A stretch of DNA of 64,000 bases from Pieris napi (Eukaryota > Arthropoda > Insecta > Lepidoptera > Pieridae), in the NCBI RefSeq assembly GCF_905475465.1, contig NC_062237.1, forward strand, positions 10,898,501-10,962,500, read 5' to 3'. Numbering within the stretch: position 1 is the first letter of the stretch; each line of letters starts with the position of its first letter. The translations under genes were made by a program, and so were the position numbers. Below are positions 46,680 to 57,204 of this stretch, in pieces. The notes beneath the pieces are model-generated. The model saw only the letters and a program-made list of their open reading frames with translations, was not told where the DNA came from and made no database searches.

Positions 46680-46830
46680 TACAAATTTATTTTTATTTTT
46701 TTATGATACAACATACAAAAATAATTTCCACCCCTCTACGATCAACCCCTATATTTTATTATTGTAGATTGTTATTTTTATTGAACTAAAACATGTTTCC
46801 TAGAAATAATACGTAGACATGGCGAAACAA
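46680..46830 (+). mobile_element. Helitron H3 fragment
   Basis: Contains CCCCTCTACGATCAACCCCT, TTATTGAACTAAAACATGTT and CATGGCGAAACAAACGTTTG, matching the last third of the complete copy at 37883-38186. It lacks the CTAG end and runs into the LINE tail that follows. Confidence 0.65.
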
Positions 46831-46854
46831 ACGTTTGCAAATTCAAAGAACTGT

Positions 46855-47170
46855 AAGTATTATATAGAAACTCAAAGTCAAGTCAAAAATCATTTTTTTC
46901 ATATAGGTAACACAACACACGTCTTATCAACGTCAAAAAAGAAATATACATTAAATACGTTCTCAAATCAAGGGCGTAGAACAGAAGAGAAGAACTGGCA
47001 ATAAACTCTCCGTCACTCTTTTTAATCGCCAAGTTTTTGTTTTACACAACGTTTGTAAGGCAACTATTACAGCATGTTCCACGTGACATCTTAAGTAATA
47101 GATAATAATAAAAAATTAAAAACAAAGATTTGTCCTCTATCAGCAGGAGGCATTGTGGAGCACGCACTAA
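46855..47170 (-). repeat. LINE 3' tail
   Basis: Reverse copy of the family at 28690 and 36895: CAAGGGCGTAGAACAGAAGA, AAGAACTGGCAATAAACTCT and TCTATCAGCAGGAGGCATTG are its reversed words. Confidence 0.75.
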
Positions 47171-47554
47171 GTTCAGGCAAATATTAATTTCTCACACTTT
47201 TGGCTTAGTTTTAGCGTACCGTGCTTATAGAACAACTAATTTGACATATATAATGTGTGCAGTTACGTAACATTGCCACTTGTCTAGCTGTTAGTATAGA
47301 CAAGAACTAAATCGCTACAAGCTGGACCGGACGCGGCAGGTGCTACCGAGGGTTCAAATGGGTTCAAAACACCCCCTCCCCCCGCTGTATCCGTGCAAAC
47401 ACGTTCCTCTAATAATATAATATAGAAATGAAAGATTAATGAGAGCAACTCGTGTACACCTATACCGAGGGATGAGGGATTGTCGATAAAATGAAATCTG
47501 TTTCAATAAAATCCCGCTAAAATCTTGGAACACATTTGTACATGTGTAATTTTT

Positions 47555-47886
47555 GAAGAGAAACTTCTTTAGGCGCATGAGGGTTAAAAATTTACGGAAC
47601 GTCACGAAGATGTGCAGCGTTTTTGTCGAAGAAAAGGGAGAGAGCGATTGAGATCGATTTAGAGAGAGTGAGAAGGGTGAATTACCTTATAGAACTTCTA
47701 CTTTTTTTAAATTCAAATGCCACGTGTTTTATTATCGAAGAATAATAAATTAAAAAAATTAAATTTATAATTTGTATTAATTTTCGACACTTTTTAATGA
47801 CAATTAAATTCATAACATATCTTCCTTTTTCCCTCCCTCCAAGTCTCGGAAATTTAAAGTTTTAGATTTTTATAAATATGAACATA
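47555..47886 (+). mobile_element. TTCTTT-type MITE, subfamily 2, one end missing
   Basis: Starts GAAGAGAAACTTCTTTAGGC; the body (CGTCACGAAGATGTGCAGCG, GTCGAAGAAAAGGGAGAGAG, CCTCCCTCCAAGTCTCGG) matches 52906-53289 in reverse complement over its whole length. The far inverted repeat is lost next to the Helitron at 47890. Confidence 0.7.
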
Positions 47887-47889
47887 TTT

Positions 47890-48056
47890 ATTTCTCAGAC
47901 AGTTTTTATATTGTATCATACAAAAATACATACAACCCCTAATTTTCACCCCTCTACGATCAACCCCTATTTTATTATATATTGTTATTGAACTAAAAAA
48001 ATGTTTCCTAGAAATAATTACATGCCAAAAAAAATAAACGTTTACCGGGTCAGCTA
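47890..48056 (+). mobile_element. Helitron H3, 3' part
   Basis: CCCCTCTACGATCAACCCCT, then AACGTTTACCGGGTCAGCTAG followed by T at 48057 (last 21 bases read ACGTTTACC / GGGTCAGCTAG). The 5' end is missing. Confidence 0.7.
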
Positions 48057-48059
48057 GTA

Positions 48060-48395
48060 ATTACGTTAGATTTATCGATTATAAATTTAAAGAACCCAGC
48101 ACTAAACCAAAACTAAAATATAAAGTTCGAATGAAGACCGTCTGCGTAAAATATTAGCCATGCGCCGGCGCATCACTGACCGGTAGCTGTAATGTACTTG
48201 ATGACACTCGCTTTGTTATCGGAATCTCGCATTCCATAGTAATTCCCATATATTTTTTGTGGATACAAAATGAAATTGATCTATTTGAACAAATAGAGAA
48301 GTACTATATAAATGTGAATCTGCCTATTTTATGTTAGTATAGTAGTGTTTTTTATTCTATGTACATGGTCTTCACATATAGTTATCAAATGATTT
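48060..48395. other. Unassigned DNA
   Basis: No feature recognised. Confidence 0.4.
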
Positions 48396-48399
48396 CAAA

Positions 48400-48945
48400 T
48401 TTTTGGGAGCCCATAACGGCTCATAGCTAGCTTACGCTCGTCCGAAAACTCCTTGAAATACCATCTCATAACTCCTCCTTTCTTGGCGAGTCCTTTAAGG
48501 TCTCTGCAGTAAGGCAATTTAATTTACTTCCCGTCCCTATTCGCTTAGGTCCTTCCCTATCTTCCTTTAAATTTCTTCTGTTCAAACATTACCTGTCCAC
48601 ATCGTATCCCTAACTTTCGTATTAACTGACGTGAGACTGATCTTAAATGAAATCATCATAATTCATGTGCACTTTTAACTTTTATTTTTCATGTATCCTT
48701 TATTAGTTTAGTTTGTTTTTTGTTCCTGTTTAGTTTTTTTCTTTATAACTATATGTAACATGTATTTTTGCACTTCTTGCCTACTTTATCAAATTTAATG
48801 GTACATTTTTTTTCTCACAATGGTTGCCTGAAAGAGATCGCTCGGAAGCGATAAGGCCGCCAGTTGCCCTTCTTTACATTTAATTATGTTACATTTTTAT
48901 ATTGTAATGCAACGAAATGTTAATAAATAATTAAATCAATGTATG
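48400..48945 (+). mobile_element. LINE, C-terminus and 3' untranslated tail
   Basis: The frame SFKVSAVRQFNLLPVPIRLG then PSLSSFKFLLFKHYLSTSYP ends in a stop at about 48612; VRQFN-LP..IR...S...FK..L..HY is a typical LINE reverse-transcriptase end. The tail carries AGAGATCGCTCGGAAGCGAT and AAGGCCGCCAGTTGCCC, a conserved 3' motif of such elements, and ends in short AATAAATAA repeats. The copy is 5'-truncated. Confidence 0.7.
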
Positions 48946-49068
48946 CAAAATATTGTAAAAACTATTTTAAAAGAGTAAGCCTATTGAGTTCCTTGCACAT
49001 TCTTCTCCATATGAAACTACCTTTTGGAATCATTCATTTGTTTTTAAATATTTTTAACTTGTAATTCA

Positions 49069-49324
49069 GGGGCCTCATAGCCTAATAAGTCTTATTAAGT
49101 GGCAGCTAGGTGAGGGGTACCGGGTTCGATTCCCGGTTCGAGGGCAAGTTTTAATTTAATTTAAATTTGTTCTCGGCCTTTGGGATGGTTGTGCGGTATC
49201 GGGCGAGTGCCTAAACCGTACATGGAGGACACGGTCGAATTTCTAAAGACAAGCACGAATTATAAAAAATCCTATACTTGACGCTGGCTAATGCACAAAT
49301 CGTGCCAGAGCCATAAAAAAAAAT
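49069..49324 (+). repeat. SINE-B (tRNA-derived), full length
   Basis: Nearly identical to 24851-25104 from GGGGCCTCATAGCC to the terminal A run; the most visible changes are TAATAAGTC for TTAGCGGTC in the head and small indels after the B box. Confidence 0.8.
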
Positions 49325-49426
49325 TTGACTGTCAAAAGTGTCTTATAAATATGCCTAATTGAAAAAAATTATTTGACTTTGAATTCGAATCCTAATGTAT
49401 ATTGAACGTATACATAATTAGTAGTA

Positions 49427-49446
49427 GTATATATATATATATATAC
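49427..49446. repeat. (TA)n microsatellite
   Basis: About ten TA units. Confidence 0.8.
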
Positions 49447-49876
49447 ATTTATTTATTTAACAAAATAAACGACCTATTTACATTTATATCAACTGTTAAT
49501 CTATGTAGTTCATTAATTATTTCTATACATATCATGTGTGCCCTTTTCGATAGGTTAGTATGGTGTTAATTGTTCACATAAAAGTATTCAATGGCTCACG
49601 GCCGGCGTTATAACGCACGCGGTGAACGCCGTCCGGTCGTAGAATCGCACACTTATCCACTACGTTACACGACCCTCAACCTAATTAAATATAGTACAAC
49701 ACCAATTTGTTTTACAATTTTACAGCAAATTTACAACATATGAAGATGCTGCAATATTTTTATGATATAATTTGTGTAATTAAAATCATTAGCGCGAAAG
49801 AATTTTGTAACTCGATAATATAGCGCGTCCTCGCTACTTTGTTTGAATATTAATTATATTGTTCTTTTATTGAATG

Positions 49877-49954
49877 TAAAATGACTGCTTCGCGACTGAT
49901 TTGAGCGCGACCGCCGCTGTGCGAGTTCGAAAAGTGAGTTACAGAATCGCAAGG
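49877..49954 (+). mobile_element. CWG-type MITE, half copy
   Basis: AAAATGACTGCTTCGCGACT, GACCGCCGCTGTGCGAGTTC and GAGTTACAGAATCGCAAGG, followed by CTG. Only the right half is present. Confidence 0.65.
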
Positions 49955-49984
49955 CTGGACCTATTAATTCCAGAGGTATTTCTA

Positions 49985-50085
49985 AGCTGGCTTAATAATA
50001 AAAAATGATACCATTTCTTAAAATGCCGGCAACATACCCGTAACACCACAGTCATTGCAGGTCTCCATGGGCGGCGCTTAGAACT
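49985..50085 (+). mobile_element. LINE 3' tail fragment
   Basis: ATTTCTTAAAATGCCGGCAA and GGTCTCCATGGGCGGCG are the tail words also seen at 13381-13450. Confidence 0.55.
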
Positions 50086-50138
50086 GTATTCAAAGTGATC
50101 CCATGTTATTTCAGATATGAAAATTATGTATATGTTAA

Positions 50139-50444
50139 CGTAAAATTGTAAACACCGTTAGATTGTAATCTATCTCGCGAGATTATAAACTGTCGAAAGA
50201 TTGTGAACCTCAGCGTACTGCTTACAATTTAACGTATTATTATTCGGTAGATTGTACTACACTAACTTAGTTATCCTTCAAACTTCTTTGGTCAGTTACA
50301 GATTAATTTTACTTTCCAACAATTTCATATAACTACCGAATAATAATATGTTAAATTGTAAGCAGTTCGTTGAGGTTCACAATCTTTCGACAGTTTACAA
50401 TCTCGCGAGATAGATTACAATCTAACGGTGTTTACAATTTTACG
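50139..50444 (+). mobile_element. 306-bp element with 111-bp terminal inverted repeats
   Basis: Arms 50139-50249 and 50334-50444 are reverse complements with few mismatches, beginning CGTAAAATTGTAAACACCGT and including TCTATCTCGCGAGATTATAA; the loop is 84 bases. Internal repeats of the theme TTGTAA/TTACAA occur along each arm. I could not define a target duplication or superfamily. No coding capacity. Confidence 0.75.
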
Positions 50445-50699
50445 GTGACATAATATATATGATTACTATTTTGGTACAGTTTTGTAATTTCATTTTGTTA
50501 TTTTTTCTTTTGTCTGTTGTTACATTTAGATTGGATATTTTGTATTGTTTATCATACATTGGTTTTTGTATGATTTATATGTATACATTTTGTATCAGAT
50601 GAAATCCCTATAAAAATCGCTCTAATAACTTCTTAAATTGAGTTGGGCAACTAATACGCGTATTACCTTTTATTTTCTTGCAATACAGTGTTCACATTC

Positions 50700-50960
50700 A
50701 GCAATTGGTTATTTGGTTACTCGTTACTGCGTAAAATACCCTATAACTCGGTGTTTCGTAAGGCAATTTTTGCTGCGCACCACCACTAAGTGGAACCAGC
50801 TGCCCACTGAAGTATTTTCGAACCAATTTGACTTAGGGTCCTTGAATAAAAGAGCGTACATATTGTTAAAAGGTCGGCAACGCACTTGCGAGCCTTCTGG
50901 CAATGTAAGTGTCCATCGTCTGCGGTATCACTTAACATCAGATGAGCCTTTTTAGACTGG
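50700..50960 (+). mobile_element. jockey/CR1-like LINE C-terminus and tail
   Basis: Frame: FVRQFLLRTTTKWNQLPTEV, FSNQFDLGSLNKRAYILLKG, RQRTCEPSGNVSVH, then RYHLTSDEPF. It is the same LINE family as 13370-13502 and includes the W-QLP-EVF block. Stops lie upstream, so it is a 5'-truncated dead copy. Confidence 0.75.
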
Positions 50961-51283
50961 TCCGAGGATCCTCCGTTTAGTAAGGGGAACGAACAGAGCA
51001 ACCTTCTTTCCTCCAAATTACCTCTGCAAGTGTTGGACAGTGATCACCCATTAGCAATAAACACCCTTCTTAGTAAAAAAAAATCCGTCTCTTTGAACTC
51101 TTTTAACTAAAGTACTCTTTCTGCAATTCTACAAATAAGAACTTTACATAAAACGATGCAATAAGTATAATTATTTCATAAATAATCCTCCAAAACGTTA
51201 TAATTCATCAAGGTGTTATATTTTCTATTATATGCAACGCGTGTAATTATTTTCTACTCAAGTTCTTCAGCGATCTCTTCTTG

Positions 51284-51588
51284 CAGTGGCGTAACAATAG
51301 GGTGGCAGGGCTGGCAAAATACCCCGACCCAAGAGGGCTCCTGACCAAGAGATATTATGTTCTATGGATGAATGTGAAGTCTCCATTACGTATTGGGCTA
51401 GCGTGGGGACTGCAGACCATTCCCTCTCGCCTAAGAGAGGAGGCCTATGGCCATTAGTGGGACATATACAACATGCACGCTGAAAATCTCGAAGTTTATT
51501 AAAACTAAACTGAGTAGGGACGATTTTTGCTGATAGGGCCCCATCAAAAGAATTGCCACGGGCCCCAGATGGTATAGTAATGCCACTG
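51284..51588 (+). mobile_element. hAT-like non-autonomous element
   Basis: Ends CAGTGGCGTAACAATAGGG and (inverted) ACTATACCATCTGGGG... ending in the complement of CAGTGGCATTAC; CAGTGGCGTA is a common hAT terminus. Flanking 8-mers TCTTCTTG and TCTCCTTT are similar, as expected of a decayed 8-bp duplication. A LINE tail (TCGCCTAAGAGAGGAGGCCT, TTAGTGGGACATATAC) sits inside at about 51425-51470. Confidence 0.5.
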
Positions 51589-51599
51589 TCTCCTTTGCT

Positions 51600-52005
51600 T
51601 TTGAGACATTCAAAACAAACACCACTCGTGAGAAGCTCGCGAAAGACCAGTTAAATTTATAGGCAAATTAAAAAGAAAACGTCAGGTCACACTATTCCAA
51701 TTAGGAAGGTCAGAGAGATATAGTGGGTAGTTCGTTCAAATAGGAAGCGTGACTCGAGCAACGCTACAATTAGCCATATTTGGCAAGGCGCTTGTAGCAT
51801 GCTATTTATTGCATAAAACTGTCAAAAATTACAAAAAAATGTCGCCTTACATTTTAGGTAAAAAGGCAATTTTTCTTGAATTTATAATCTTCCACAAAAA
51901 TTTAAAACGTGCTATACGATGCGTAAGTTTTATGCTGTTGATTTTATTTTAATTTACATTAGAAAATTTCAATACAATTCTATCAAAATGTATTTTTAGC
52001 GGTAT
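51600..52005. other. Unassigned DNA
   Basis: A 67-codon frame at 51749-51952 starts with GTG, lacks motifs, and is not supported. Confidence 0.4.
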
Positions 52006-52009
52006 AAGG

Positions 52010-52296
52010 CAGTGTTGGCCTAGTGGCTTCAGCGTACGACTCTTATACCTGTAGTTGTAGGTTCGATCCCCGGCTATGCACCAATGGACTGTCTTTCTAT
52101 GTGCGCATTTAACATTTACTCGAATGGTGAATGAAAACATCGTGAGGTAACCGACATGTCTCAGACCCAAAAAGTCGACGGCGTGTTTCAGGCACTGGAG
52201 GCAGATCACCTAAATGCCTATTATTTTTAAAAATGATCATGAAACAGATTCAGAAATCTGAGGCCAAAACCTAAAGAGGTTGTAGCGCCACTGATT
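52010..52296 (+). repeat. SINE-A (tRNA-derived), best full-length copy
   Basis: A box in CAGTGTTGGCCTAGTGGCTT (TGGCCTAGTGG fits the pol III consensus), B box GGTTCGATCCC, body TTTCTATGTGCGCATTTAAC, ACCGACATGTCTCAGACCCA, CGACGGCGTGTTTCAGGCAC, AATGATCATGAAACAGATTC, and the 3' end GGTTGTAGCGCCACTGATTT. Use this copy as the family reference in the window. Confidence 0.85.
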
Positions 52297-52474
52297 TTTT
52301 TTAAATTGTCAAATACACTTCCTGGACATGCGTGCTCTACGCATATCACTTAATATGGGCCCTGTAATTTCCAACAGCGACAAAGATGGCGATTCCAACG
52401 TTCCCTCAATATCCGTAACACTGTCTCAACCAACTAAATGTGAGATGTAATAAAGTATGGAAGGCTTGAAATCA

Positions 52475-52839
52475 TCTTAATATATATAAATTATGCGTCA
52501 CGTTGTTTGTCCGCTATGGACTCCTAAATAACAGAACCGATTTCAATCAAATTTGCACACCGTGTGCAGTTTGATCTAACTCAAAAGATAGGATACATCT
52601 CAATTTATACCGGCAATATTATTTCATTGCAAAATATTTGTTTATTATTTGATAGTCACAATTCTAACAGATGGCGCTGTGTTGAAAGTACCAACGTTTC
52701 ACATAAGCTACAACTTAATGGCATACCAAAACAGCATGGTGGTTTCCATGACTGATGTTCTCCTACCGTTTCCCTTGAATAGTTTACTACTATGTAATAT
52801 AACAAAAACCAGCACAGCAACGCTTGGCCGGTCTTCTAG
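52475..52839 (+). mobile_element. Non-autonomous Helitron, family H1
   Basis: Starts TCTTAATATATATAAATTAT after A and ends GGCCGGTCTTCTAG before T. Matches 4977-5332 along its whole length, with the same AACGCTTGGCCG hairpin region before the end. Confidence 0.75.
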
Positions 52840-52905
52840 TAAATATATAAATAAGTAATATTTTATAGTGACTTCTGTCAGTATAACTCTACGAACTGAA
52901 ACGCT

Positions 52906-53289
52906 GAAACTTCTTTGGCAAACTAATTTTTAACTCTTGTTCATATTTATACAAATCTAAAACTTTAGATTTCCGAGACTTAGAGGGAGGGAAAAAGGAA
53001 GATATGTTAGGAATTTAATGAAATTAATTGTCATAAATATCTGTAGAAAATTAATACTAATATATCTTTTTTATTTATTTCTTCGATGATATGAACACGT
53101 GGCGTTTTAATTTACATTTCGTCATTTGAGATTTCAATAAATTTCATACAATATAAAATACTAATTAATACTAATTCTCACTCTCTCTTAATCGGTTTGA
53201 ATCGCTCTCTCCCTTTTCTTCGACAAAAACGCTGCACATCTTCGTGACGTTCAGTAAAAATTGTACCCTCATGCGCCTAAAGAAGTTTC
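52906..53289 (-). mobile_element. TTCTTT-type MITE, subfamily 2, complete
   Basis: Terminal inverted repeats GAAACTTCTTTGGC and GCCTAAAGAAGTTTC. The 384-base body is the reverse complement of 47555-47886 (GAGGGAGGGAAAAAGGAAGA, GCTCTCTCCCTTTTCTTCGA, CGCTGCACATCTTCGTGACG). Confidence 0.75.
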
Positions 53290-53299
53290 ACACAATAAC

Positions 53300-53870
53300 A
53301 TTAATTTGGTTGTTCAACTGCAGCAAACCAATAACAATTAAAGCGTCTACCATTTAAAAAATGAGCATTCGGAAAGCGTGACCGTGCCACAATTAGCCAT
53401 ATCTGGATTCTGCTGACTACATCTTGATAACCGGTGAAATGCTATCAAACAATAGAGCTAGCGCTTTGTAACCACACTTATCTGAGGTCTGTTTATTGTT
53501 CGCTGAACTTTGGTTGAAACCGAAATGCCACGCTTTTGTTAGGATTATTGAAAATATAACTGGCTCCGAGCAGACGTAAGCAGAGACGCGATACGCAAAT
53601 GATTCGTACTTGGTGTCATGCATTGGAATTTATTACATTATGGGATCTTTAAATAGAGATTGGTAGTTTAGTTAGTAACTTTATATTAAGCCGTATAACA
53701 CAATCTCCACTTGAGCACTGTCAAATATGTCAAAGTTCAAATAAAATGATTTGACGGCTCTTGAAAGCAGATTTAAGTTTGAGTGACGTTCTAGAATACG
53801 GGCTGTAAAATTAAAGCCTATAAAATTGGCGCATGAAATAGGGAGATGCGACCTTCAATTATTTAAAGAT
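53300..53870. other. Unassigned DNA
   Basis: No feature recognised. Confidence 0.4.
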
Positions 53871-53880
53871 ATACTCCTCC

Positions 53881-53965
53881 CTCAAAGGACGGCAACGCAC
53901 CCACTAAAGTGGGTCTCCATGGACTGCCGTCCCGTGGCACGTTTGTTATATGATAGAGGTATCAT
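53881..53965 (+). mobile_element. LINE 3' tail fragment
   Basis: GACGGCAACGCACCCACTAA then GGGTCTCCATGGACTGCCGT; translation DGNAPTKVGLHGL matches the GNVPTKNG segment of the fragment at 37600-37860. Confidence 0.5.
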
Positions 53966-53969
53966 ATCA

Positions 53970-55080
53970 CAAAAAGAGAGAATCTTGTCTCTTATGGTAC
54001 AATGATTAGCTTTTTGTGGGCAGTCTTTGACTCTTTCTGATTCTGTTATTACCTAGTTTTCATTGATACTTCGTACATTCGTCCATATCCATAATTTTGT
54101 GGTAACAGACCATTCTTTTGATGAAAAAGTGGAGGATAACTTTGAGAAGGACTGTAAATTCTATTTTATTTACTAAAATAGAATTTACAGTTAGTTCATT
54201 ATTAACATAAAAACACGAGATTTCCTATTAAAGGTTTCGTTAACAAACACTTTGACTTATTAAAATGCTACACACTGAATTGAATGTAATTAAAATGAGG
54301 AAACTTATGAAATTTGTTAGCTTTTAAAATTTATTTAATTAAATTCGAAATATTTTTTGAAACATATTCTAAAGAATATTGCTACAAGTTCGCTAGTGCA
54401 ATAGTTATTCATTTGACTCGTTCGGTTGTTTACGAATTGTTAAGAATTGACTCGAACAACTGCGAAGTGGGATGGTCGAGTCGGAGTGGGTAATAGATGA
54501 TAAAATAGGTTGTAACACATGCGCACGGGCAATTCCTTAATTCAAGTTTGAAGTCATACAGTTTACGTAAAAATCTGCCTAAGAACTACAACATAGACAA
54601 TGACATAAGAACTTAAGACGGCGAAGCACTAACCAGATCCATGCAGAACTTCTTCTCAATCGAGTAGCCCGCGATATTGCGGTTTAAGAATTAAAGAGGT
54701 TATAAGAACTACTAGTCTTTCATATTACTCTAATTAAAAGACAGTTTTTCTATCAATAAACTATGAGAAAGTCACGTTAATTGACCATATTTCTCCAGCT
54801 AATAAATGTCGTCCAATCAATTATTTTATTTGTAGGAATTCCTGGTTCACGATTTAATTAAAATCGCGTTCGTATCATGTATTCTGACTTAATAAGTTAT
54901 CAATGTAAAGTTTTAACATTACAGTGGGCATCGGAAAATTAAAATTGACTTGATTAGGCTTTTAACTGTTACTATGTCTCAATATGTTATTATCAATTTG
55001 TATCATAATTAACATGCTTATATTTAGTATAATAGGTATATATATACCTTTCAGCATTTTAGTGAAACATTCGTCGACTA
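53970..55080. other. Unassigned A+T-rich DNA
   Basis: An 18-bp direct inverted pair TTCTATTTTATTTACTAAAATAGAA (hairpin) lies at about 54159-54185. No gene seen. Confidence 0.35.
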
Positions 55081-55084
55081 ATTA

Positions 55085-55420
55085 TTGCTTTAAACTCAAA
55101 CTCAAAATATCTTTATTCATATAGGTAAACAAGTACACTTATGAACGTCAAAAAAAAAGTTACATTAATTGTAAATTTAAATTTACTACCAGTTCGCAGT
55201 CAAGGGAGTAGAGCGGGCAAGAAGAACTGGCAAGAAACTTTCCGCCACTCTTTTTAATCGCTAAGTTTTGAGTCATACAAATTGTTTGAACTGGAGCAAA
55301 TCAATCCCAAGGATTAGGATCATTTAAGTATTCGTCAAATTTATAAAAAGCTTTATTGGTTAATTTACGTTTAACGAGGGCTTTGAATTTGATATATTGA
55401 TAATTTTCAGTGATAATTCT
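55085..55420 (-). repeat. LINE 3' tail (same subfamily as 150-465)
   Basis: Shares CTCAAAATATCTTTATTCAT, ACTACCAGTTCGCAGTCAAG, GAAACTTTCCGCCACTCTTT and ATCAATCCCAAGGATTAGGA with the copy at the left end of the window. Confidence 0.75.
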
Positions 55421-55727
55421 CTAATAATCTCGTGAGCTCGTGAAATCTCGTGATTAAAATATATCTGTATTAAATACAGAAATGTAATTGAAACATGAAA
55501 AAAACTGTATTACTCAATTTATAACTCCACACCTTCCTTAAAGAAGGTAAAATAAATTCTTTAATCAAATTAATAATTTAAATAAATTAAATATTAATTG
55601 ACAAGTGTATGTACTCTAAATACAATTTACATAATACTTAAATCGTAATGAATGAAGTAAATTGAGGCAGAAACGATTGTCGTCCGCTTGAGAGGTGAGT
55701 TGGAAAGGGGCAAAATATATCGATCAT

Positions 55728-55947
55728 TATAAATTTCCACTCGGCAGCTAACGGCGGCTGCGCACGCGACCTCCGGACATAGAATAAATCTGTAGATATG
55801 ATGGATTTTTGGCGAAAAGCAAAAAATTTAAAACCGAAATTAAGTGAGGCCTGTGTAGCTGAAAATAGTAGTCAAGATATATTTAACTCAGTGTTATTTC
55901 ACAGTTTTCCTCTTTTTGTTAAATTTGTTAGTACACAAAGACACTAG
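55728..55947 (+). CDS. Possible short first exon with TATA box (weak)
   Basis: TATAAAT at 55728-55734 is followed by a G+C-rich leader (GGCAGCTAACGGCGGCTGCG) and ATG ATG at 55798. The 49-codon frame starts MMDFWRKAKNLKPKLSEACV and stops at 55945-55947; a TAG is in frame six codons upstream of the start. A GTGAGG donor after codon 15 would leave MMDFWRKAKNLKPKL as exon coding sequence. No initiator at the right spacing and no homology recognised, so this is only a candidate. Confidence 0.15.
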
Positions 55948-56209
55948 TGGCATCTTTGCCATAAAAAAAATCGAACGATTAAAAGGTATATTAATTAATA
56001 CATGTAATTTTTAGATTTATAATGTTCATGATAAGCGTTAAATCACATGGTTTGTGTTACAAGTAGCAGTTTAATGTGGACTAATCCATTGAGGTGTATA
56101 ATACATGTTTGTATAAATAATAATATTAACTAGCACTGCTACGGCCACGACCACTATGGTTTCATACTATTACAATAAAATTTACATACTATTAAAATTT
56201 CAGGATTAT

Positions 56210-56460
56210 TTATTGTTTTGTGACTTTCATTATGGACCAATTTTGGGAAAAGACCTCCTCCTGAACTTTCCATTTGGATCTGCCTTTTGCTTCTTCCATC
56301 CATTTCTCCCCAGAAACTTATTATGTCGTCAGTCCATCGATGTTGTGGTCTTCACTCAATTCTTCAGGTCTCTTCTGGGTGGCTTCGGCGGTCTATCTTC
56401 GGTCTGTACACTTTGAAATATGGCCGGCCCATTTTCATTTCACTTGTAAGGCGTGGGTTA
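56210..56460 (-). mobile_element. LINE ORF fragment
   Basis: In reverse one frame gives MGRPYFKVYRPKIDRRSHPE and later QHRWTDDIISFWGEMDGRSK; RWTDDI followed by W is a common block near the end of LINE polyproteins. Stops are present, so it is inactive. The three plus-strand frames over this area are shadows. Confidence 0.55.
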
Positions 56461-56469
56461 GCGCACACA

Positions 56470-57050
56470 CGTTTGTATAATAGAGACAAATTGTCGTAAA
56501 GTTCGTCTCTCTATGACCTAACCACTGCCAATGCACTCGTTATAAGTGTAGCAACTGACACCCCTGTATTTATTTAATCTTTGTGACCGCAGATCATTCC
56601 GTGTTCCGCGCGCCATCTATAGATCTTGCGCTTGCCTTGTTCGCTCACACCCAATAGATATTACCCTCGAGTGAGCTTCATTTAACTTTACTCTAGTACG
56701 GGGTCACACTTACATAGACCTTGTTAATAGAGGCTTTATTTAATAATAATTTATTTGCAAGAATATGCTACAAAATGTTATCGTGGTACAATGTAAAGTT
56801 CGCATATTCTGCCAGAAGTTACAATTATATGAGTCGTGTAATTATAGTCAATTCTTATATTATTTGTAGTGAGAAAATAATACATATTAAAATATATTAT
56901 TACGTTAACAAATTAATATTAATTATAAGGTTTCACGCAAATAATCATTAATAGATTTTTTTTTGCAAAAGTAGTTTATTAAGTCGATTTGTAACAACTC
57001 TCGTAGGAAGATCTTTGAATAGTATTGTCTTTGATTAACATAACTCTTAT
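56470..57050. other. Unassigned DNA
   Basis: 56560-56660 is slightly G+C-richer (CGTGTTCCGCGCGCCATCTA); no supported gene. Confidence 0.35.
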
Positions 57051-57054
57051 TACA

Positions 57055-57200
57055 CATTTAAAGAAAAACGCTTTTTACCGGATTAAAGTTATGTATTATT
57101 ATAAATTTACAACTATTTGACATAATTTTAAATTTATCCGACGTTTCGCGTGCTTTACAGCGTGCGTGGTCACGGTGATTTTTTTTTTTTTTTTTTTTAG
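57055..57200 (-). mobile_element. Penelope-like element 3' tail
   Basis: Reverse complement of the tail at 42905-43075: CACCGTGACCACGCACGCTG, TAAAGCACGCGAAAC and CTTTAATCCGGTAAAAAGCG. An A run (T on the plus strand, 57180-57199) borders it. Confidence 0.6.
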
Positions 57201-57204
57201 ATCT

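Noticed and set aside
49590..49680. Reverse-strand GTGTAACGTAGTGGATAAG resembling a pol III A box
   Set aside because: No B box at the right distance and no second copy was seen.
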